Shown: positions 14,777-22,674 of the stretch, piece after piece
Layout of the letters: each line of letters opens with the position of its first letter
How positions within the stretch are numbered: position 1 is the stretch's first letter
Source: GCA-2733415 sp049609325
GTDB lineage: Bacteria; Bacteroidota; Bacteroidia; Flavobacteriales; Flavobacteriaceae
Length of the DNA: 27,223 bases
Reading direction: 5' to 3'
Assembly: GCA_049609325.1 (NCBI GenBank)
Contig: JBMYYK010000031.1
Location: 1-27,223 of the forward strand
The notes under the pieces: model-generated
The model's database searches: none
Told to the model about the DNA's origin: nothing
The model's input: only the letters and a program-made list of their open reading frames with translations
Position numbers and translations under genes: made by a program

Positions 14777-15730
14777 TTACTTTCTAGTCATAACTTTTTC
14801 TACAGCCTTGATAATAGCTTTATCATCTAACCCGTATTTTTCCATCAGTTGCGCTGGAGTTCCAGATTCACCAAAAGTATCATTTGTAGCTACAAATTCT
14901 TGAGGAGTAGGAGCGTGTTGTGCTAAAACTCTAGCAACACTTTCACCAAGTCCGCCTAAATGATTATGTTCTTCAGCAGTAACAATGCAACCAGTTTTAG
15001 CTACAGAGTTTAAAATAGCCTCTTTATCTAAAGGTTTAATAGTATGGATATTAATAACTTCTACAGAAACTCCTTTTGCTTCTAAAGCTTCAGCAGCTTT
15101 TAATGATTCCCAAACTAAATGTCCTGTTGCCACAATAGTCACATCAGTTCCTTCTGTTAATTGAACTGCTTTTCCAATTTCAAACGTCTGATCAACAGGC
15201 GTAAAGTTGGCTACTTTCGGACGTCCAAAACGTAAATAAACAGGGCCTACATAATCAGCAATGGCTTCAGTAGCAGCTTTGGTTTGATTATAATCACACG
15301 GATTAATCACTACCATACCTGGTAACATTTTCATTAATCCAATATCTTCTAATATTTGATGAGTTGCACCATCTTCACCTAAAGTTAATCCTGCGTGAGA
15401 AGCACATATTTTTACATTCTTATCAGAATATGCAATTGATTGACGAATTTGATCATAAACTCTTCCTGTAGAAAAATTTGCAAATGTTCCTGTAAACGGA
15501 ATTTTACCACCAATTGTCATTCCTGCCGCAACTCCCATCATGTTAGCTTCTGTAATTCCCATTTGGAAAAAACGTTCAGGGTTATTGGCTATGAATTCAT
15601 CCATTTTTAATGAGCCAACTAAGTCAGCACATAAGGCAACTACATTTTCATTTTTTTTACCTACAGCTGCTAATCCAGCTCCAAAACCAGAACGTGTATC
15701 TTTTTTACCTTGATCTATATATTTTTTCAT
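14777..15730 (-). CDS. Transketolase, C-terminal subunit
   Basis: The second half of a split transketolase (317 aa), holding the pyrimidine-binding and C-terminal domains. The catalytic Glu that activates the TPP aminopyrimidine is in QMGITEANMMGVAAGM (near residue 60). CASHAGLTLGEDGATHQ (about 108-124) is the family segment supplying substrate-binding His residues, and VYLRFGRPK is also typical. It needs the N-terminal partner encoded immediately upstream (18-bp gap) to form the active site. It transfers two-carbon ketol units in the non-oxidative pentose phosphate pathway, in the cytoplasm. Confidence 0.95.
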   Translation of the reverse strand: MKKYIDQGKKDTRSGFGAGLAAVGKKNENVVALCADLVGSLKMDEFIANNPERFFQMGITEANMMGVAAGMTIGGKIPFTGTFANFSTGRVYDQIRQSIAYSDKNVKICASHAGLTLGEDGATHQILEDIGLMKMLPGMVVINPCDYNQTKAATEAIADYVGPVYLRFGRPKVANFTPVDQTFEIGKAVQLTEGTDVTIVATGHLVWESLKAAEALEAKGVSVEVINIHTIKPLDKEAILNSVAKTGCIVTAEEHNHLGGLGESVARVLAQHAPTPQEFVATNDTFGESGTPAQLMEKYGLDDKAIIKAVEKVMTRK

Positions 15731-15748
15731 TGTTGTTGTGCTTGTAGA

Positions 15749-16591
15749 TTAATAATCGCCTAATGTTTCTGGGTTCTGCGCTAATGCGTTAGCTAACTGT
15801 TCATCATTTGGTGCTTTACCATGCCAAGCATGTGTATGCATCATAAAATCAACCCCGTTACCCATTTCTGTGTGTAATAAAATACAAACGGGCTTTCCTT
15901 TTCCAGTACGGTTTTTGGCATCTGATAATCCTTTAAGGATAGCATCAATATTGTTTCCGTCTTTAACTTCTAAAACATCCCATCCAAAAGCTTCAAACTT
16001 TGCTTTTAAATCACCTAATGGTAAAACATCATCTGTTGCACCATCAATCTGTTTTTTATTATAGTCAACAGTGGCAATATAATTGTCTACATTATTACCT
16101 GCAGCATACATTGCAGCTTCCCATATTTGACCTTCTTGCAACTCTCCATCACCATGCAAGCTATACACAATTGTATCTTCACCATTCAATTTTTTTGTTA
16201 AAGCTGCTCCAATTGCAACACTCATTCCTTGTCCTAATGATCCAGAAGCAATACGCACACCTTCTAAACCTTCATGAGTTGTAGGGTGACCTTGTAAACG
16301 AGAGTTTAAGAGTCTAAATGTGTTTAGCTCAGATACAGGAAAATACCCATTACGTGCTAATACACTGTAATATACTGGTGAGATGTGTCCGTTTGATAAA
16401 AAGAATAAATCCTCATTTTCACCATCCATAGTAAAGTTGGTATTATGAGTCATCACTTCGTTGTATAAACAAACTAAAAATTCGGCACATCCTAAAGATC
16501 CTCCTGGATGACCAGAATTAACTTTGTGTACCATTCGTAAAATATCTCTACGAACTTGAGTAACTTGATTTTGTAATTGTTGTGTTGGCAT
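15749..16591 (-). CDS. Transketolase, N-terminal subunit
   Basis: The TPP-diphosphate-binding half (280 aa). VNSGHPGGSLGCAEFL (about 24-39) and LSNGHISPVYYSVLA (about 69-83) carry the substrate and cofactor His residues. GDGELQEGQIWEA (about 144-156) begins the thiamine motif GDG...N that binds Mg2+ and diphosphate. It ends at residue 280 with no pyrimidine-binding domain, which is encoded by the next gene. The arrangement is a normal two-gene version seen in many Bacteroidetes and archaea, not a frameshift: both halves have their own start codons and an 18-bp spacer. It is transcribed divergently from tgt. Confidence 0.95.
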   Translation of the reverse strand: MPTQQLQNQVTQVRRDILRMVHKVNSGHPGGSLGCAEFLVCLYNEVMTHNTNFTMDGENEDLFFLSNGHISPVYYSVLARNGYFPVSELNTFRLLNSRLQGHPTTHEGLEGVRIASGSLGQGMSVAIGAALTKKLNGEDTIVYSLHGDGELQEGQIWEAAMYAAGNNVDNYIATVDYNKKQIDGATDDVLPLGDLKAKFEAFGWDVLEVKDGNNIDAILKGLSDAKNRTGKGKPVCILLHTEMGNGVDFMMHTHAWHGKAPNDEQLANALAQNPETLGDY

Positions 16592-16613
16592 GTTGTTGAA
16601 TTAAAATATGTAG

Positions 16614-16621
16614 CAAAAATA
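16614..16621 (-). promoter_or_regulatory. Putative -7 element for split transketolase
   Basis: The minus strand reads TATTTTTG, matching TAnnTTTG, 22 bp before the ATG at 16591. The -33 box is weak. Confidence 0.5.
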
Positions 16622-16726
16622 GATTTTTAAAGCCTATTATAAAAACTATTTAAGTTCAATTATTAATGAATGAACAGTTTTGCTAACAATTTTGATTTAA
16701 TTAAGATTTACTTCTGTTTTAGTTGT

Positions 16727-16734
16727 TATATTTG
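16727..16734 (+). promoter_or_regulatory. Putative -7 element for tgt
   Basis: TATATTTG, matching TAnnTTTG, lies 21 bp before the tgt ATG. The TTTG at 16691-16694 is too far (32 bp) for a standard -33 element, so the upstream half is uncertain. Confidence 0.5.
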
Positions 16735-16755
16735 CTACTTCATTGAATTTGATAT

Positions 16756-17886
16756 ATGCAATTTGAAATAAACGCAAAAGACCCACAAACTAAGGCTAGG
16801 GCTGCAAAAATGACTACAGATCATGGTGTTATTGAAACACCAATTTTTATGCCTGTTGGTACAATTGGTACTGTAAAAGGAGTGCATCAAACCGAGTTGA
16901 AAAATGAAATTAATCCTGATATCATTTTAGGAAACACTTATCATTTGTACTTAAGACCTGGTACTGACGTGCTTGAAAAAGCAGGAGGTTTGCATAAGTT
17001 CATGAATTGGGATAGAAATATTTTAACCGATTCAGGTGGATATCAAGTGTACTCATTGTCTTCAAATAGAAAAATTAAAGAAGCTGGAGTGAAGTTTAAA
17101 TCTCATATAGATGGATCATATCATTTTTTCTCTCCAGAATTTTCTATGGACATTCAGAGAAGTATAGGTGCAGATATTATCATGGCCTTTGATGAATGTA
17201 CGCCTTACCCATGTGAGTACAACTATGCCAGACGTTCAATGCATATGACACACAGATGGTTAGATAGATGTATTAAGCATTTAGGAGAAACTCCTGTAAA
17301 ATATGGTTATGACCAAGCATTCTTTCCTATAGTTCAAGGAAGTACGTATAAAGATTTGCGTAGGCAATCGGCAGAATTTATTGCTTCTCGAGAGGCAGTA
17401 GGTAATGCAATTGGTGGTTTATCTGTTGGTGAACCGGCAGAGGAATTATACGGAATGACGGAAGTAGTTTGTGAAGTATTACCAGAAGACAAACCAAGAT
17501 ACTTAATGGGGGTAGGTACTCCTATTAACATTTTAGAAAACATTGCCTTAGGGGTTGATATGTTTGATTGTGTTATGCCAACGCGTAATGCGCGTAACGG
17601 AATGTTGTTTACAGCTTATGGATCTATTAATATCAAAAACAAAAAATGGGCTGATGACTTTTCTCCAATTGACGAAATGGGCATCACTTGGGTAGATACA
17701 TACTATTCTAAAGCTTATGTACGTCATTTATTCACTGTAAATGAAATGTTAGGTAAACAAATTGCTACCATTCATAATTTAGGATTTTATTTATGGCTAA
17801 CTCGTGAAGCACGAAAGCATATTATTGCTGGAGATTTTAGAGAATGGAAAGAGAAAATGGTTAAGCAAATGAATAACAGGTTGTAA
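16756..17886 (+). CDS. tgt: tRNA-guanine transglycosylase (queuosine biosynthesis), zinc cysteines missing
   Basis: Exchanges guanine-34 for preQ1 in tRNAs with GUN anticodons. The 376-residue TIM barrel carries DSGGYQVYSLS with the general-acid/base Asp92, and FDCVMPTRNARNG with the nucleophile Asp271. The substrate-binding segment GGLSVGEP (about 219-226) is standard for the bacterial enzyme. In the classic enzyme Cys-x-Cys-x2-Cys plus a His about 26 residues later bind Zn. Here those positions are Gly309, Thr311 and Asp314, with His340 kept, so the metal site is absent or altered. From memory this is normal in Bacteroidetes. It overlaps the next gene by one base (TAATG), so it is translationally coupled to the LptF/G permease. 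Confidence 0.97.
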   Translation: MQFEINAKDPQTKARAAKMTTDHGVIETPIFMPVGTIGTVKGVHQTELKNEINPDIILGNTYHLYLRPGTDVLEKAGGLHKFMNWDRNILTDSGGYQVYSLSSNRKIKEAGVKFKSHIDGSYHFFSPEFSMDIQRSIGADIIMAFDECTPYPCEYNYARRSMHMTHRWLDRCIKHLGETPVKYGYDQAFFPIVQGSTYKDLRRQSAEFIASREAVGNAIGGLSVGEPAEELYGMTEVVCEVLPEDKPRYLMGVGTPINILENIALGVDMFDCVMPTRNARNGMLFTAYGSINIKNKKWADDFSPIDEMGITWVDTYYSKAYVRHLFTVNEMLGKQIATIHNLGFYLWLTREARKHIIAGDFREWKEKMVKQMNNRL

Positions 17887-18965
17887 TGTTAAAAATACTT
17901 GATAGATATATATTAAAACGCTACTTAGGCACCTTTACAGTAATGTTATTACTGTTTATACCTATTGGTATTATGGTAGATTTATCAAGTAAAATTGACA
18001 ACCTGATAGAAAGCAATGCGCCACTAGATAAAACTATATATTTCTATGCCAACTTTACCGTATATATGGGGTATTTGTTGTTTCCATTATTCTTGTTTTT
18101 AGGGGTTATTTGGTTCACGTCAAAATTGGCCAATAAAACTGAAATTGTAGCCATATTAAGTTCGGGGGTGTCCTTTAGCCGTTTTTTAAGACCATATCTT
18201 ATCGGTGCTACATTTGTGGCAATCATTTCTTTTATTGTAGGCATGTATGTTTTACCAGGTTCTAGTAAAGCTTACAATGAATTTAAATATGAATATCTTT
18301 ATTCCCATGAAAAAGATAGAGAAACCACCAATGTATTTAGGCAAATAAATGATCATGATTATTTGTATGTATCTAGCTTTGATTCTAAAAACAAACAGGC
18401 CTATAATTTTACATTAGAACATTTTGAAGATAATGTGTTAACATCTAAAATAGAAGCTACAAAAATTAAATTTAGAGAGAAAGATTCGTCTTACAGGTTA
18501 ACGAATTATGTAAGAAGAGATGTTGGAAAATATCATGATGTCATTACTAGAAAAACTAGAAAAGACACCGTCTTTGATTTTGATTTAGACGATTTAGCTC
18601 CGGTAAATTACATTGCAGAAACACTTAATAATACAGAATTAGATGCTTTTATTCAAAAAGAAAAAGAACGAGGGTCAAGTTATGTAAGTCGTTATGAAGT
18701 TGTAAAATATAAACGTTGGAGTATTCCTGTGTCGGCATTTATACTTACCATTATTGCAGTAGCAGTATCTGCCATGAAACGTAGAGGAGGTATGGGAGTC
18801 AATTTGGCTTTTGGTATTGCTTTGGCATTTATATTCATATTTATAGATAAAATATTTAGTGTTATGGCAGATCAATCAGGGTTTAATCCGTTATTAGCCG
18901 TTTGGTTGCCAAATATCACATTCGGAATTCTTGCTATTTTCTTACTGAACAATGCTAAACGATAA
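17886..18965 (+). CDS. LptF/LptG family lipopolysaccharide-export permease
   Basis: A 359-residue YjgP/YjgQ-type membrane protein of the Lpt ABC transporter that lifts LPS from the inner membrane to the periplasmic bridge. The N-terminal signature is MLKILDRYILKRYLGTF, with three membrane segments near residues 12-35, 50-75 and 100-125. A periplasmic jellyroll domain follows (about 130-270), then three C-terminal membrane segments (about 280-355, including WSIPVSAFILTIIAVAVSAM). Whether it corresponds to LptF or LptG is not decidable here. It starts on the last base of the tgt stop and overlaps the EamA gene by 14 bp. Confidence 0.93.
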   Translation: MLKILDRYILKRYLGTFTVMLLLFIPIGIMVDLSSKIDNLIESNAPLDKTIYFYANFTVYMGYLLFPLFLFLGVIWFTSKLANKTEIVAILSSGVSFSRFLRPYLIGATFVAIISFIVGMYVLPGSSKAYNEFKYEYLYSHEKDRETTNVFRQINDHDYLYVSSFDSKNKQAYNFTLEHFEDNVLTSKIEATKIKFREKDSSYRLTNYVRRDVGKYHDVITRKTRKDTVFDFDLDDLAPVNYIAETLNNTELDAFIQKEKERGSSYVSRYEVVKYKRWSIPVSAFILTIIAVAVSAMKRRGGMGVNLAFGIALAFIFIFIDKIFSVMADQSGFNPLLAVWLPNITFGILAIFLLNNAKR

Positions 18966-19833
18966 GTTTAAAAGCTATTTACATTTACACCTCATAGTTT
19001 TTATATGGGGATTTACAGCCATTTTAGGAAAACTATTAACTATTGATGCTATTCCATTGGTGTGGTATCGTATGTTATTAGCTAGTGTAATTATTTTGAT
19101 TTACATCAAAATTAAAAAGATGTCTTTAAAGGTTTCTAAACGACAAATTTTAAATTACTCATTTGGAGGAGTGGTGATTGCAATACATTGGGTCACATTC
19201 TTTTATGCGATAAAAATTTCCAATATATCCATTGCTTTGGCTACCATGAGTACAGGAGCCTTTTTTGCAGTTTTTATAGAAGCATTATACAAGAAAAAAC
19301 GTGTGGATGTTAAAGAATTGATATTCGGGTTATTAGCTATAGTAGGATTATACATTATTTATCAATCAGAAATTAGCTTGCAGATTGGAATGTTTGTTGC
19401 TTTAATCTCATCATTTTTATCAGCGTTATTTTCAGTAGTTAATGCCGATTTTGTCAAGCAAGAAAGTGCCGTTGTAATATCGTTTTATGAGTTGAGTTTT
19501 GGTGTTGTTGCCATTACAATTTACCTACTATTAAATGGCGAACTATTACAGCCTGAATTTTTCAAACTACAACCCTTAGACTATTTATGGTTGTTTATTT
19601 TAAGTAGTATATGTACAGCATATGCATTTATTGTTTCTGTTAACTTATTGAAAAAACTAAGTGCGTTTACCGTAATGCTGACCATAAATTTGGAGCCCAT
19701 TTACGCAATAATTCTTGCACTTTTGTTATTCCCTGAAAATGAAAAAATGACGGTCAATTTCTATTTCGGAGCAGCTTTAATTTTATTAACAGTTGTAACT
19801 AATGGAGTGATAAAAACCCTCAAAAAAAAATAA
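18952..19833 (+). CDS. EamA/DMT-family transporter
   Basis: A 293-residue inner-membrane protein with about ten hydrophobic segments arranged as two EamA repeats (roughly residues 8-140 and 145-290), such as IVFIWGFTAILGKLL, FGLLAIVGLYIIY, MFVALISSFLSALFSVVNAD and LNLEPIYAIILALLLFPEN (the last typical of EamA repeat 2). Drug/metabolite transporters export or exchange amino acids, nucleosides or sugars; the substrate is unknown. It overlaps the LptF/G gene by 14 bp and is the third gene of the tgt operon. Confidence 0.93.
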   Translation: MLNDKFKSYLHLHLIVFIWGFTAILGKLLTIDAIPLVWYRMLLASVIILIYIKIKKMSLKVSKRQILNYSFGGVVIAIHWVTFFYAIKISNISIALATMSTGAFFAVFIEALYKKKRVDVKELIFGLLAIVGLYIIYQSEISLQIGMFVALISSFLSALFSVVNADFVKQESAVVISFYELSFGVVAITIYLLLNGELLQPEFFKLQPLDYLWLFILSSICTAYAFIVSVNLLKKLSAFTVMLTINLEPIYAIILALLLFPENEKMTVNFYFGAALILLTVVTNGVIKTLKKK

Positions 19834-19841
19834 CAAAACTG

Positions 19842-19870
19842 CTGATAGATTACTAAAGTTTTTATATTTG
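19842..19870 (+). promoter_or_regulatory. Promoter for accA
   Basis: The -7 element TATATTTG (19863-19870) matches TAnnTTTG. A weak -33 CTG at 19842-19844 is 18 bp upstream. It lies 30 bp before the ATG at 19901. Confidence 0.55.
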
Positions 19871-19879
19871 CTAATCTAT
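19845..19879. promoter_or_regulatory. 8-bp inverted repeat flanking the accA -7 box (candidate operator)
   Basis: ATAGATTA (19845-19852) and TAATCTAT (19872-19879) are perfect inverted repeats separated by 19 bp. The whole -7 box (19863-19870) lies between the arms, as in a repressor operator. No regulator is encoded nearby. Confidence 0.4.
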
Positions 19880-19900
19880 AAACAAGACTAGAAACCCATT

Positions 19901-20854
19901 ATGGAATATTTAGATTTTGAACTTCCAATACAAGAATTAGAAGAACAATTAGAAAAGTGTGCAGTTTTAGGAAAAGAGAGTGATGTTGATGTGACTGAAA
20001 CTTGCAAGCAAATAGAAAAAAAATTAGCAGAAAAGAAAAAGGAAATATATGGTAACCTTACAGCTTGGCAACGTGTTCAAATGTCAAGGCACCCATCAAG
20101 ACCATATACCTTAGACTATATAAAAGCCATTTGCGGAGATGATTTTGTTGAACTGCATGGAGACAGAAACGTGCGTGATGACAAAGCAATGATTGGTGGT
20201 TTAGGAAAAATAGGTGATCAATCTTTTATGTTTATTGGTCAGCAAAAAGGATACAATACTAAAACACGTCAATACAGAAACTTTGGTATGGCAAACCCAG
20301 AAGGGTACAGAAAAGCCTTACGTTTAATGAAGTCTGCTGAGAAGTTTGGTATCCCTGTTGTAACCTTAATTGATACTCCTGGTGCGTATCCTGGTTTAGA
20401 AGCTGAAGAGCGTGGACAAGGTGAAGCAATTGCGAGAAACATATTAGAAATGACACGTTTAAAAGTACCTATCATTTGTGTAATTATTGGTGAAGGTGCA
20501 TCTGGTGGTGCCTTAGGAATAGGTGTAGGTGATAAAGTACTAATGTTAGAAAATACCTGGTATTCTGTAATATCTCCTGAATCATGCTCGTCAATTTTAT
20601 GGCGTAGCTGGGAGTATAAAGAACAGGCTGCTGACGCTTTAAAGCTAACTGCTAAAGACATGAAAAAACTAAAATTGGTTGATGAAATAGTTAAAGAACC
20701 AATTGGTGGTGCTCATAGAGATAGAGAAAAAATATTTTCTACCGTAGCCAAAGCTATAACCAAATCTTTAGATGAGTTTAAAAACTTATCACCAACAGAT
20801 TTAGTCGCTCAGCGTATGGACAAATACTCTCAAATGGGAGTGTTTAGTGAGTAA
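19901..20854 (+). CDS. accA: Acetyl-CoA carboxylase carboxyltransferase subunit alpha
   Basis: The alpha subunit (317 aa) of carboxyltransferase; with AccD it moves the carboxyl group from carboxybiotin to acetyl-CoA to give malonyl-CoA, the first step of fatty-acid synthesis. An N-terminal coiled helix (about 1-45) is followed by WQRVQMSRHPSRPYTLDYI (about 54-72), FVELHGDRN, FGMANPEGYRKALRLMK (about 127-143), TLIDTPGAYPGLEAEERGQG (about 155-174) and the oxyanion-hole segment IGEGASGGALGIGVGD. Length is standard and there is no fusion to AccD, which must be elsewhere. It has its own promoter and a strong terminator. Confidence 0.97.
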   Translation: MEYLDFELPIQELEEQLEKCAVLGKESDVDVTETCKQIEKKLAEKKKEIYGNLTAWQRVQMSRHPSRPYTLDYIKAICGDDFVELHGDRNVRDDKAMIGGLGKIGDQSFMFIGQQKGYNTKTRQYRNFGMANPEGYRKALRLMKSAEKFGIPVVTLIDTPGAYPGLEAEERGQGEAIARNILEMTRLKVPIICVIIGEGASGGALGIGVGDKVLMLENTWYSVISPESCSSILWRSWEYKEQAADALKLTAKDMKKLKLVDEIVKEPIGGAHRDREKIFSTVAKAITKSLDEFKNLSPTDLVAQRMDKYSQMGVFSE

Positions 20855-20880
20855 ACCTTTTAAACACAATACCTTTTAAA

Positions 20881-20909
20881 AAAACCGAAGTACTAACTTC
20901 GGTTTTTTT
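20881..20909 (+). terminator. Terminator after accA
   Basis: AACCGAAGT (20883-20891) pairs with ACTTCGGTT (20896-20904) around an ACTA loop, followed by a T-run to 20909. Confidence 0.94.
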
Positions 20910-20912
20910 AGC

Positions 20913-20941
20913 GTTATTAACAAAAAAAACAAGTTATTAAC
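20913..20941. promoter_or_regulatory. Two GTTATTAAC palindromes upstream of dnaB
   Basis: GTTATTAAC occurs at 20913-20921 and 20933-20941, centred 20 bp apart, about two helical turns. Each is palindromic around its central T. The overlapping 9-mer TTATTAACA differs from the E. coli DnaA box TTATCCACA at two positions. They could be operators or weak DnaA sites; unproven. Confidence 0.35.
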
Positions 20942-21011
20942 ACCTTAATTGTTGATAGTTAGTGAATTACTAAAATAAAATTGAGTTGTAAAAAACACTA
21001 CTTTCGTTGCT

Positions 21012-22562
21012 ATGGAAAACCCCAAAGTTGTAAAAGGATATCAGGTTGATAAAAGTACACTTATCAATTTAGAAAAAGGAAAAATACCGCCACAAGCTAT
21101 TGATTTAGAAGAAGTTGTGTTAGGGGCGATGATGATTGATAAAAAAGGTGTAGATGAAGTTATTGATATTTTACACCCTGAAGCTTTTTACAAACAAGCT
21201 AACCAATATATTTTTGAAGCCATATTTAAGTTGTTTGAAAATTCAGAACCGGTTGACTTATTAACGGTTTCTCAGCAACTGAAAAAAGATGAGCGTTTAA
21301 ATCTTGTTGGGGGTGATTTTTATCTGATTTCATTAACTCAAAAAGTATCATCTTCTGCACATATAGAGTTTCATGCCAGAATTATTCTGCAGAAATTTAT
21401 ACAACGTAGTTTGATTAAAATTTCAAGCGAAATAATTGAAGATGCTTATGATGAAACTAAAGATGTATTTGATTTATTAGATAACGCCGAGGCTAAACTC
21501 TATGAAGTTACTCAAGGGAACATTAAAAAATCATCAGAATCTGCTCAAGATTTAGTCTTGTTAGCTAAAAAGAAAATTGAAGAAATTTCTAATAAAGAAG
21601 GAACAAGTGGAATTCCTACCGGATTTACAAAGTTAGATGCTTTAACTTCTGGTTGGCAACCTTCAGATTTAATTATTGTAGCAGCGAGACCTGGTATGGG
21701 TAAAACGGCATTAACATTAACAATGGCACGTAATATTGCGGTTGATGCTAATAAAGCTGTAGCATTCTTTTCTCTAGAAATGTCATCGGTACAGTTAATT
21801 ACACGTTTAATTTCTTCTGAAACAGGATTGTCTTCAGAAAAATTAAGAACTGGTAAATTAGAAAAGCACGAATGGGAGCAGTTAAACGTAAAAGTTAAAA
21901 ACTTAGAAAAAGCCCCATTATTTATAGATGATACTCCGTCTTTATCAATATTTGATTTGCGTGCAAAGGCCAGACGATTGGCGTCACAACATGATATCAA
22001 AATCATTATGATTGATTACTTGCAATTAATGACAGCAGGGGGCTCTAGTAAAACAGGAAATAGAGAACAAGAAATATCAACTATTTCACGTAACCTAAAA
22101 GCGCTGGCAAAAGAATTAGATATTCCCGTAATTGCTTTATCACAATTATCTCGTGCTGTAGAATCTAGGGGGGGGAGTAAACGTCCGTTACTATCAGATT
22201 TAAGGGAGTCAGGAGCTATTGAGCAAGATGCCGATATTGTATCGTTTATTTATAGACCAGAATACTATAAAATTGATGAATGGGATGATGATGAACGATC
22301 ACCAACTGAAGGTCAGGGAGAATTTATTGTCGCAAAACATAGAAATGGTGGTTTAGAAAACATCCGTTTAAAGTTTATCGGGCATTTAGGTAAGTTTGAT
22401 AATTTAGATGACTTTAGTACACCTTTTGAAATGCAGTCATCGATGAATTCTGACGACAATCCATTTGCTACAGGAGGGTTGCCTAGTCCTAATCCTGAAG
22501 ATGCTTTTGGGAGTTCTATGAATACAAACCAAGGGTTTAATGATGATGATGTGCCCTTTTAA
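21012..22562 (+). CDS. dnaB: Replicative DNA helicase DnaB
   Basis: The hexameric 5'-3' helicase that unwinds DNA at the replication fork (516 aa). The N-terminal domain contains PPQAIDLEEVVLGAMMID (about 26-43). The RecA-like C-terminal domain contains Walker A AARPGMGKTA (about 224-233), Walker B IIMIDYLQLM (Asp335) and the late signature LRESGAIEQDADIVSFIYRP. It ends in an acidic unstructured tail (NDDDVPF), normal for the phylum. No intein interrupts it. A TACTTTCG box at 20999-21006 would start transcription near the ATG. A terminator follows. Confidence 0.97.
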   Translation: MENPKVVKGYQVDKSTLINLEKGKIPPQAIDLEEVVLGAMMIDKKGVDEVIDILHPEAFYKQANQYIFEAIFKLFENSEPVDLLTVSQQLKKDERLNLVGGDFYLISLTQKVSSSAHIEFHARIILQKFIQRSLIKISSEIIEDAYDETKDVFDLLDNAEAKLYEVTQGNIKKSSESAQDLVLLAKKKIEEISNKEGTSGIPTGFTKLDALTSGWQPSDLIIVAARPGMGKTALTLTMARNIAVDANKAVAFFSLEMSSVQLITRLISSETGLSSEKLRTGKLEKHEWEQLNVKVKNLEKAPLFIDDTPSLSIFDLRAKARRLASQHDIKIIMIDYLQLMTAGGSSKTGNREQEISTISRNLKALAKELDIPVIALSQLSRAVESRGGSKRPLLSDLRESGAIEQDADIVSFIYRPEYYKIDEWDDDERSPTEGQGEFIVAKHRNGGLENIRLKFIGHLGKFDNLDDFSTPFEMQSSMNSDDNPFATGGLPSPNPEDAFGSSMNTNQGFNDDDVPF

Positions 22563-22586
22563 AAACAGAATAATTTAGTTAATCAT

Positions 22587-22629
22587 AAAAGCCTCACTAA
22601 TAGTTATATGCTATTTTGGGGCTTTTTTT
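22587..22629 (+). terminator. Terminator after dnaB
   Basis: AAAAGCC pairs with GGCTTTT at the base and AATAG pairs with CTATT further in, with a small internal mismatch region and a loop around 22603-22610. A T-run follows at 22622-22628. Confidence 0.85.
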
Positions 22630-22674
22630 ACATTTCAAAATGTGCTATTACAAATTTTATGTATCTTTTATCGC

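Noticed and set aside
16000..16284. A 94-codon plus-strand reading frame within the transketolase gene
   Set aside because: Antisense shadow, rich in His and Gln as expected from reversed codons.
14777..16591. Transketolase broken into two genes by a frameshift
   Set aside because: Both halves have their own start, complete domain boundaries and an 18-bp spacer; the two-gene form is common in this phylum.
21545..22006. A 153-codon minus-strand reading frame within dnaB
   Set aside because: It is antisense to the highly conserved helicase domain and has no recognisable motif.
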